Source of the DNA: Nonomuraea wenchangensis
GTDB lineage: Bacteria > Actinomycetota > Actinomycetes > Streptosporangiales > Streptosporangiaceae
Length of the DNA: 64,000 nt
Reading direction: 5' to 3'
Assembly (NCBI RefSeq): GCF_900111685.1
Contig: NZ_FOHX01000004.1
Location: 439,576-503,575 of the forward strand
In this document: piece by piece, positions 57,715 to 64,000 of the stretch
Layout of the letters: each line of letters starts with the position of its first letter
Position numbering within the stretch: position 1 is the first letter of the stretch
Translations under genes and position numbers: made by a program
The notes under the pieces: model-generated
The model's input: the letters and a program-made list of their open reading frames with translations, nothing else
The model's database searches: none
Told to the model about the DNA's origin: nothing

Positions 57715-59408
57715 GCGAGGCGAACGTGCGGCTGGACGGCGCGACGGCCGAGGTGGTGCGCAGCTACCTGCTGGCGGCGGCCGAGGAGATGCGCGCGACC
57801 CTGATCCGCACCTCGTTCAACCCGGTCATCTACGAGGTGCACGACTTCGGCCTGTCGATGTACGACGCCGACCTGCGGCTGATCGCCGAGGCGACCGGGC
57901 TGACGTTCTTCCTCGGCGCGAACGACTTCTCCCTCGCCAAGGGCGTCGAGTACGTGGGCAGGGAGAACCTGCACCGCGGCGACGTGGTGCTGCTGAACTA
58001 CCCGTACTGGAACGCGGCCCACGCCTACGACGCGACGCTGTTCGCGCCGGTGTTCCAGCCGGACCCGGCGGACGCGGCGGCCGACGGCACGCTGGTCGGT
58101 TTCCTGTGCGTACGGGCCCATTGGATGGACCTGGGGGCCAAGGATCCCGGCTACGTGCTGGACTCGACGGACATGCACCAGGAAGGGCTGATCTTCCCGG
58201 GCACGAAGGTGTTCTCCCGTGGCGAGCCCGCCCGTGACATCCACGAGCTGATCCGCTTCAACTCCCGCATGCCGGACCTGGTCATCGGCGACCTGAACGC
58301 CCAGGTCGCCGCCCTGCGCACCGGCGAGCGCCGGCTGCTGGAGATCATCGACAAGTTCGGCCGGCCCACCGTGGACGCCGCCGTGCAGCGCATGATCGAG
58401 GACGGCGAGGCCCGCACCCGCGCCGCGCTCGCCGCGCTGCCGCACGGCACCTGGACCGCCGAGGACTGGGTGGACGACGACGGCATCACCGAGGACCCGG
58501 TGAAGATGCGGGTCACCGTCACGGTCACGGACGACCGCTTCACCGTGGACTTCGCCGGCTCCGCGCAGGCCACCCCCGGCCCGATCAACATGCCCTTCGG
58601 CGCCACCGTCGCACTCTGCAAGGTCATACTCAAGTCGCTGACCTCGCCCGACGAGCCGTCCAACCACGGCACGACGGTCCCGCTGGAGGTGCTGGCCGAG
58701 CCCGGCACACTGTTCCACGCCGTCTACCCGCAGCCCACGTTCACGTTGTGGACCGGCATCGTGGCGGTGGAGCTCATCCTGAAGGCGCTGGCGCAGGGCA
58801 TGCCGGACCGGCTGCCCGCCTCGTCCGGCGGCGACGTGCCCGGCTTCATGATGGTCGGCACGCACCCGGACTCCGGCCGGCTCTTCGCGGTCAGCAACAA
58901 CGACCTGGTCGGCTGGGGCGCCACGCCGGAGCACGACGGCATGAACGCCGCCACCCACGTCTCCGGCAGCGCCGGGCGGAGCACCCCGATCGAGGTGCTG
59001 GAGGCGCGGACGGGGATGTTCTTCGAGCGGTTGGAGCTGCGTACGGACTCGGGCGGCGCGGGCCGCCACCGGGGCGGGGTCGGCTTGCGGCGGGACATCC
59101 GGTTCACGACGCCGGGCGAGTTCCTGTCGGTGATCAAGAAGACCAGGTCGCGGCCCTGGGCGCTGGACGGCGGCCTGGAGCCGGACCCCAACCAGGTGAT
59201 CGTCTTTCCCGGCACCGACCGCGAGGCCCGGGTCAGCACCAAACGGGTCAAGGTCGAGCCCGGTGACCGGGTGACGCTGCTGACGGCGGGCGGCGGCGGG
59301 CACGGCGACCCGCGCGAACGCGACCCCGAGGCCGTACGCCGCGACGTCGCCGAGGGCTACGTCTCGCCCGAGGCGGCCCGCGACATCTACGGCGTGGACG
59401 ATGCCTGA
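57711..59408 (+). CDS. Hydantoinase/oxoprolinase B subunit, copy 1
   Basis: 565 residues of the HyuB family: N-terminal TAEVVRSYLLAAAEEMRATL, RTSFNPVIYEVHD, metal-site candidates in RAHWMDLGAKDPGYV, the SSGGDVPGFMMVG segment and the Gly-rich end LLTAGGGGHGDPRERDPEAV. The catalytic partner of the A subunit, probably opening an amide ring. A near copy follows; parts of the two are almost identical at DNA level. Confidence 0.93.
   Translation: MSEANVRLDGATAEVVRSYLLAAAEEMRATLIRTSFNPVIYEVHDFGLSMYDADLRLIAEATGLTFFLGANDFSLAKGVEYVGRENLHRGDVVLLNYPYWNAAHAYDATLFAPVFQPDPADAAADGTLVGFLCVRAHWMDLGAKDPGYVLDSTDMHQEGLIFPGTKVFSRGEPARDIHELIRFNSRMPDLVIGDLNAQVAALRTGERRLLEIIDKFGRPTVDAAVQRMIEDGEARTRAALAALPHGTWTAEDWVDDDGITEDPVKMRVTVTVTDDRFTVDFAGSAQATPGPINMPFGATVALCKVILKSLTSPDEPSNHGTTVPLEVLAEPGTLFHAVYPQPTFTLWTGIVAVELILKALAQGMPDRLPASSGGDVPGFMMVGTHPDSGRLFAVSNNDLVGWGATPEHDGMNAATHVSGSAGRSTPIEVLEARTGMFFERLELRTDSGGAGRHRGGVGLRRDIRFTTPGEFLSVIKKTRSRPWALDGGLEPDPNQVIVFPGTDREARVSTKRVKVEPGDRVTLLTAGGGGHGDPRERDPEAVRRDVAEGYVSPEAARDIYGVDDA
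58990..59390 (+). repeat. Near-identical block shared by the two HyuB copies (copy 1)
   Basis: This stretch and 60650-61050 differ at only about eight bases over some 400, mostly silent. Flanking parts of the two genes are far more divergent. Other shared blocks are 57978-58050 with 59662-59734, 58100-58335 with 59760-59995, and 58780-58860 with 60445-60525. Confidence 0.85.
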
Positions 59409-61080
59409 CCTCACGCTGGACGGCGCGACCGCCGAGGTCGTGCGCTGCCACCTGGTCTCGGTCGCCGAGGAGATGCGGGCCACGCTCGAACGCACCGCCT
59501 TCAACCCCGTCATCTACGAGGTGCGCGACTACGGCATCTCGGTCTACGACGCCGACCTCCGGCTGATCGCCGAGGCCACCGGGCTGAGCCGGTTCCTCGG
59601 CGCCAACGACCACTCCATCCGCAAGGGCGTGGAGTACGTGGGCCGCGACGACCTGCACCCCGGCGACGTGGTGCTGCTGAACTACCCGTACTGGAACGCG
59701 GCCCACGCCTACGACGCGACGCTGTTCGCGCCCGTGCACGGGGAGTCCGGGCTGCTGGGCTTCGTGTGCGTACGGGCCCACTGGATGGACCTGGGGGCCA
59801 AGGACCCCGGCTACGTGCTGGACTCGACGGACATGCACCAGGAAGGGTTGATTTTTCCGGGCACGAAGGTGTTCTCCCGTGGCGAGCCCGTCCGTGACAT
59901 CCACGAGCTGATCCGCTTCAACTCCCGCATGCCGGATCTGGTCATCGGCGACCTGAACGCCCAGGTCGCCGCCCTGCGCACCGGCGAGCGCCGCCTCGCC
60001 GAGCTGCACGCCCGCTACGGCACCCCGCTCGTCGAGGCCGCCGTGGACCGGGCCGTCGAGGCCGCCGCCCGCTCGGCCGCCGACGCCGTCGCCGCGCTGC
60101 CGCAGGGCACCTGGACCGCCGAGGACTGGCTGGACGACGACGGCGTCACCGACGAGCCGGTGAGGATGCGGGTCACCGTCACGGTCGCCGGCGGCCGGTT
60201 CACCGTCGACTTCGCCGGCTCCTCCGGGATGACCCGGGGGCCGGTCAACCTGCCGCTCGGCGCCACCATCGCCACCTGCCGCGTCGCGTTCAAGGCGATC
60301 ACCACCCCCTGGGAGCAGACCAACGCGGGCCACTTCGCGCCGCTGGAGGTGCGCGCCGAGCCCGGCACGCTGTTCCACGCCGTCTACCCGGCGGCCACGT
60401 TCACGCAGTGGACGGGCACGGTCGCGCTGGAGCTGATCTACAAGGCGCTGGCGCAGGGCATGCCGGACCGGCTGCCCGCCTCGTCCGGCGGCGACGTTCC
60501 CGGCTTCATGATGGTCGGCACGCACCCGGACACCGGGCGGCTCTTCGCCGTCAGCAACAACGACGCCGTCGGCTGGGGCGGCACGCCCGCCCACGACGGC
60601 ATCGGACCGGCCAACCACCCGGCCCAGACGCAGGCCCGCAACACGCCCGTCGAGGTGCTGGAGGCGCGGACGGGCATGTTCTTCGAGCGGTTGGAGCTGC
60701 GTACGGACTCGGGCGGCGCGGGCCGTCACCGGGGCGGGGTCGGCTTGCGGCGGGACATCCGGTTCACCACGCCGGGCGAGTTCCTGTCGGTGATCAAGAA
60801 GACCAGGTCGCGGCCCTGGGCGCTGGACGGCGGCCTGGAGCCGGACCCCAACCAGGTGATCGTCTTTCCCGGCACCGACCGCGAGGCCCGGATCAGCACC
60901 AAACGGGTCAAGGTCGAGCCCGGCGACCGGGTGACGCTGCTGACGGCGGGCGGCGGCGGGCACGGCGACCCGCGCGAACGCGACCCCGAGGCCGTACGCC
61001 GCGACGTCGCCGAGGGCTACGTCTCACCCGAGGCCGCCCGCGACATCTACGGCTTGGCGGATCTGGAAGGAGCACGATGA
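59401..61080 (+). CDS. Hydantoinase/oxoprolinase B subunit, copy 2 (tandem paralogue)
   Basis: 559 residues, same domain content as copy 1, starting 8 nt inside its end. The C-terminal third, a central block (RAHWMDLGAKDPGYV onward) and the SSGGDVPGFMM segment are about 97-98 percent identical in DNA to copy 1 by eye. The N-terminus (RCHLVSVAEEMRATLERT) and the 60000-60440 region differ clearly. It may pair with the single A subunit for a second substrate. All family motifs are intact. Confidence 0.93.
   Translation: MPDLTLDGATAEVVRCHLVSVAEEMRATLERTAFNPVIYEVRDYGISVYDADLRLIAEATGLSRFLGANDHSIRKGVEYVGRDDLHPGDVVLLNYPYWNAAHAYDATLFAPVHGESGLLGFVCVRAHWMDLGAKDPGYVLDSTDMHQEGLIFPGTKVFSRGEPVRDIHELIRFNSRMPDLVIGDLNAQVAALRTGERRLAELHARYGTPLVEAAVDRAVEAAARSAADAVAALPQGTWTAEDWLDDDGVTDEPVRMRVTVTVAGGRFTVDFAGSSGMTRGPVNLPLGATIATCRVAFKAITTPWEQTNAGHFAPLEVRAEPGTLFHAVYPAATFTQWTGTVALELIYKALAQGMPDRLPASSGGDVPGFMMVGTHPDTGRLFAVSNNDAVGWGGTPAHDGIGPANHPAQTQARNTPVEVLEARTGMFFERLELRTDSGGAGRHRGGVGLRRDIRFTTPGEFLSVIKKTRSRPWALDGGLEPDPNQVIVFPGTDREARISTKRVKVEPGDRVTLLTAGGGGHGDPRERDPEAVRRDVAEGYVSPEAARDIYGLADLEGAR
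60650..61050 (+). repeat. Near-identical block shared by the two HyuB copies (copy 2)
   Basis: Partner of 58990-59390. High silent-site identity inside diverged paralogues is the usual mark of gene conversion. Confidence 0.85.
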
Positions 61081-62312
61081 ACACGGTCGTCATCACCGGC
61101 TGCACCGTGGCCGACGGCCGGGCGGCCACGGGCGCGGACCCCGTCCCCGACGCCGGCATCCTCGTCAGGGGCGAGCGCATCGTGGACGTGGGCCGCCGCG
61201 AGGACGTCCTCGCCGCCGCCGGCTCCGTGCCCGGCGAGGTGACCCACCTCGACCTCGGCGGCGCGTACGTCACCCCCGGCCTGGTCAACATGCACACCCA
61301 CCTGTCCCTGTCCCTCCCCGGCACCGCCGGCGACCAGGTCAAGGACATGAACCCGCACGAGCTGGCCCTCTACATGGCCGACGGCGCCCGCCGCACCCTC
61401 GACTGCGGCGTCACCACCGTCCGCTGCGTGGCCGAGAAGGACCACGCCGACTTCGCGCTGCGCCGCGCCATCGAGGCAGGCCGGGTGCCCGGCCCCCGCA
61501 TCTTCACCGCCGGGCGGGCGCTCGTCTGCACCGGCGGGCACGGCCACGAGGGCACCGACACCCTGGAGTGCGACGGCGCGGACGGCCTGCGGCGCGGCGT
61601 CCGCTCCCAGATCAAGGCCGGGGCCGACCTCATCAAGGTGATGATCTCCGGCGGCATCGCCGGGCGGCACGAGTCGATCGACACGCCGCAGCTCTTCGCC
61701 GACGAGATGGCCGCGGTGATCGAGACCGCGCACGCCTGGGGCCGCAAGGTCACCGCCCACGCCGGGCCCGCCGCCGTGATCGCCCAGGCCGTGGCGCTCG
61801 GCCTCGACTGCGTGGAGCACGGCTACCAGCTCACTCCCGAGGTGGCCGCCCAGATGGCCGCGCGCGGCACCGCGCTGGTGCCCACCCTGCTCGTCACCCG
61901 CTGCAAGGAGTTCTTCGACGAGCTGGGCGTGCCGGAGTGGATGCAGTGCCGCTCGCTCAACGCCGGGCCCGAGCACCTGGAGAGCTTCGCCACCGCCGTC
62001 GCCGCCGGGGTGGAGGTGCTGCTCGGCAGCGACATGCCGCCGTTCTGGGGCTTCGAGGGCACCAACGCGACCGTACGCGAGCTGGAGCACATGGCCGAGG
62101 TCATCGGCCCCGCCCGCGCCCTGTACGCCGCCACCCTCGGCCCCGCCCGCTGGCTGCGCGCCGAGGCCGACATCGGCACCGTCGAGCCCGGCCGCTACGC
62201 CGACCTCGTCGCGATGGACGAGGACCCGCTCGCGTCGGCGTCGGCGTACCGGGGCGTCCGCTGGGTGATGAAGGGCGGCCAGGTCGTCCGCTCGGAAAGG
62301 AAGGCACCATGA
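61077..62312 (+). CDS. Metal-dependent amidohydrolase
   Basis: 411 residues of the amidohydrolase superfamily (imidazolonepropionase/prolidase-like branch). Metal ligands appear as HTH in NMHTHLSLS, the Lys region DLIKVMISGG, His in VTAHAG and VEHGYQL, and the catalytic Asp in LLGSDMPPFWG. It hydrolyses C-N bonds in cyclic or linear amides. GGAAGGAG precedes the ATG, which overlaps the HyuB stop as ATGA. It may open or deamidate the product of the hydantoinase step. Confidence 0.93.
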   Translation: MNTVVITGCTVADGRAATGADPVPDAGILVRGERIVDVGRREDVLAAAGSVPGEVTHLDLGGAYVTPGLVNMHTHLSLSLPGTAGDQVKDMNPHELALYMADGARRTLDCGVTTVRCVAEKDHADFALRRAIEAGRVPGPRIFTAGRALVCTGGHGHEGTDTLECDGADGLRRGVRSQIKAGADLIKVMISGGIAGRHESIDTPQLFADEMAAVIETAHAWGRKVTAHAGPAAVIAQAVALGLDCVEHGYQLTPEVAAQMAARGTALVPTLLVTRCKEFFDELGVPEWMQCRSLNAGPEHLESFATAVAAGVEVLLGSDMPPFWGFEGTNATVRELEHMAEVIGPARALYAATLGPARWLRAEADIGTVEPGRYADLVAMDEDPLASASAYRGVRWVMKGGQVVRSERKAP

Positions 62313-62707
62313 CCCTGGTCCAGGGCGCCGCGGCGGCCATCGCCGCCGCGATCGACGACATGTACGCCGCGTTCGTCGCCGGCGACCGCGCCCGCTTCGA
62401 CTCCCACCTGCACCCCGACGTGACCACCTGGGAGACCCACCTCCCCGGCCCGCTGCGCACCCGCGCCGAGCTGGACGCCTACCGCGACGCCCGCGACGGC
62501 GCCGGCCACCGCCCGGTCATGGACACGCTCACCGCCCGCGACAAGCGCATCGACGTCTGGGGCGAGGTCGGCGTGGCCAGGTACGTCCTGGTCGCCGAGC
62601 CGCACGGCGGGCCCGCCCAGCACACCAGGGTCACCGACGTGCTCCGGCACACGCGGGGCCGCTGGCTGATCGCCCACCACCACGCCGAGCTGGTGGGGGA
62701 GCCGTGA
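62309..62707 (+). CDS. SnoaL/DUF4440-like protein
   Basis: 132 residues of the NTF2-like fold: N-terminal helix (IDDMYAAFVAGDRARFDSHL), HPDVTTWETHLPGPL, and C-terminal strands RVTDVLRHTRGRWLIAHHHAE. Such proteins bind or isomerise small molecules. Coupled to both neighbours by 4-nt overlaps, so a role in the same pathway is likely. Pocket residues cannot be assigned to a reaction. Confidence 0.85.
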   Translation: MTLVQGAAAAIAAAIDDMYAAFVAGDRARFDSHLHPDVTTWETHLPGPLRTRAELDAYRDARDGAGHRPVMDTLTARDKRIDVWGEVGVARYVLVAEPHGGPAQHTRVTDVLRHTRGRWLIAHHHAELVGEP

Positions 62708-63036
62708 GCGGCGCGGGTCCCGAGCCGGACATGGAGCTGTACGACCTGCGGGTCACCGTCGACGCCATCGAGGGCCGCTCGGTCTGCGGCATGGCCGTCG
62801 GCGACTACTTCGAGCTGGAGAACAGCGCCCACCTGCGGCTGCCGGAGGGCCGGCACTTCTGCGTGTGGGCCCTCGCCAGCGTCCTGCCGTTCCTCGCGGC
62901 CAAGCAGCGCGACCTCGGCGCGGGCGACTGGCTGGAGCGCGACACCCTGTTCTGCTGCCCGGACCCGGAGGAGCGGCTGACGATGCGGGTCGAGCGGGTC
63001 CGGCGCCGCCCGATGAACTCGGCGGACCTGACATGA
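62704..63036 (+). CDS. TIGR04076-family small protein
   Basis: 110 residues resembling the TIGR04076 family: YDLRVTVDAIEGRSVCGMAVGDYF, a central RHFCVWALASVLPFLAAKQR and a late Cys pair in LFCCPDPEERLTM. The three conserved Cys positions could bind metal. Function of the family is not known to me. GTG start overlaps the SnoaL-like stop; its end overlaps the flavin monooxygenase start. Confidence 0.8.
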   Translation: MSGAGPEPDMELYDLRVTVDAIEGRSVCGMAVGDYFELENSAHLRLPEGRHFCVWALASVLPFLAAKQRDLGAGDWLERDTLFCCPDPEERLTMRVERVRRRPMNSADLT

Positions 63037-64000
63037 GCGGGCCCGGGGACTTCGAGATCGGCATCGGCCTGCAGAGCGACAAGCGGGCCGGGGACTACGC
63101 CCGGCTCGGGCGGCTCGCCGAGGAGCACGGCATCGACGTGGTGTCAGTGTTCGGCGACCTGATGTACCAGCCGCCGATCTTCCCGCTGCTGGAGATCGCC
63201 GCCGCCACCTCCCGGGTGCGGCTCGGCCCGGCCTGTCTCAACCCGTACTCGATGGCGCCGTACGAGATCGCCGGTCAGCTCGCCGCGCTCGACCTCGCCT
63301 CCGACGGGCGGGCCTACCTGGGGCTGGCCCGGGGGACCTGGCTGGGCGAGGTCGGGATCGCGCAGCCGCGCCCGCTCACCGCGCTGGCCGAGTGCGCCGA
63401 GGTCGTGCGGCGGCTGCTCGCGGGCGACACGTCGGGCTTCGCGGGCGAGCTGTTCAGCCTCGCGCCCGGCACCGCGCTGCGCTACCCCGTGCGGCGGGCC
63501 CGGCCGCCGCTGCTCATCGGCGCCTGGGGGCCGCGCGGCGCGGCGCTCGCCGGGCGCGTCGCCGACGAGATCAAGGTCGGCGGGAGCGCCAACCCGGCGA
63601 TGGTGCCGGTCGTGCGGGAGCGGCTGCGCCCGGGGGCCGAGGAGGCGGGGCGGTCCGTGGACGACGTCGGGATCGTGCTGGGCGCGGTCACCGTCGTCGC
63701 CGCCGACGGCGCCGCCGCCCGCGCGAGGGCCCGTAGGGAGGTCGCCATGTACCTGGCGGTCGTGGCCGAGCTGGATCCCACGGCCGAGGTGCCCGCCGAC
63801 CTGCTGACGCGGGTCAAGGCCGAGGTCGCGGCCGGGCGGGACGACGCGGCGGGCCGGCTGATCCCGGACGACCTGCTGGACCTGTTCGCGTTCTCCGGCA
63901 CTCCCGAGCAGGTGGCGGCGCAGGCGCGGCGGCTGATCGACGCGGGGGTGCGGCGGGTCGAGTTCGGCACCCCGCACGGGCTCACCGACGATGATGGGGT
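63033..64000 (+). CDS. LLM-class flavin-dependent oxidoreductase (luciferase-like), cut by window edge
   Basis: 322 codons visible and still open at the right edge. TIM-barrel bacterial luciferase family: GIGLQSDKRAGDYARLGRLAEE start, RVRLGPACLNPYSMAPYEIA, LASDGRAYLGLARGTWL and the phosphate-site region PLLIGAWGPRGAALAGRVAD. F420- or FMN-dependent; actinomycete members of this subgroup (MER/F420-like) often use F420. It may oxidise or reduce the N-heterocycle handled by the operon. ATG 63033 overlaps the preceding stop (ATGA). Confidence 0.9.
   Translation, partial: MSGPGDFEIGIGLQSDKRAGDYARLGRLAEEHGIDVVSVFGDLMYQPPIFPLLEIAAATSRVRLGPACLNPYSMAPYEIAGQLAALDLASDGRAYLGLARGTWLGEVGIAQPRPLTALAECAEVVRRLLAGDTSGFAGELFSLAPGTALRYPVRRARPPLLIGAWGPRGAALAGRVADEIKVGGSANPAMVPVVRERLRPGAEEAGRSVDDVGIVLGAVTVVAADGAAARARARREVAMYLAVVAELDPTAEVPADLLTRVKAEVAAGRDDAAGRLIPDDLLDLFAFSGTPEQVAAQARRLIDAGVRRVEFGTPHGLTDDDG

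Overview
The window is GC-rich DNA (by eye above 70 percent, with strong third-position GC and long antisense shadow frames) from a filamentous actinomycete. GTG starts, very short intergenic gaps, twin-arginine and lipobox exports, a family 2B encapsulin with a 2-methylisoborneol synthase, an iron box of the IdeR/DmdR type and a DevR-type motif all fit the Streptomyces/Streptosporangiales range. A Nonomuraea-like genus is my guess, but the sequence alone does not prove it. I see about 58 protein genes, two cut by the window edges. I see no tRNA, rRNA, CRISPR array or insertion sequence, and no gene-free stretch longer than about 300 bases.

Left part (1-15.4 kb): a coupled minus-strand set (AAA+ ATPase, TPR membrane protein, large SARP/NB-ARC regulator); a membrane M28 peptidase; a secreted GH5-CBM2 cellulase behind a GAAACTTTC-type operator; a DevS-like kinase, a flavin-binding PPOX-fold protein and a DevR-like regulator with two DevR-like boxes; and an acyl-CoA ligase overlapping a PucR-type regulator. 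From 15.5 to 20.2 kb a five-gene branched-chain-amino-acid-type (Liv) ABC transporter is divergent from the PucR gene and ends at a strong bidirectional terminator.

Middle (20-31 kb): an epimerase, a small secreted protein, a P450 and two FAD monooxygenases, one lacking its GD motif. A perfectly symmetric pair of interleaved divergent promoters drives the second monooxygenase and an HTH/Clp-N gene pair. A predicted six-bladed propeller protein, a lipase-like protein without nucleophile serine, Hsp20 and several small genes of unknown function follow.

From 32.1 to 35.6 kb lies a complete 2-methylisoborneol locus: encapsulin shell, terpene cyclase and GPP C-methyltransferase. It is followed by an HtrA protease, a methyltransferase, a STAS protein, a CGNR regulator fused by overlap to a tyrosine-phosphatase-like gene, a GNAT, an S2P protease with CBS domains, a histidine-kinase-like protein with Tyr at the phosphoacceptor site, a membrane-anchored AA10 LPMO, and an iron-box-controlled Fes-like protein that appears to start at ATC and has lost its catalytic serine. 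Secreted beta-helix and PI-PLC-like proteins come next.

Right part (50.3-64 kb, running off the edge): one long translationally coupled catabolic operon with a peptide-type ABC importer, hydantoinase/oxoprolinase A and two B subunits showing gene conversion, an amidohydrolase, a SnoaL-like protein, a TIGR04076 protein and a flavin monooxygenase. It probably imports and opens a cyclic amide or similar N-heterocycle whose identity is not evident.
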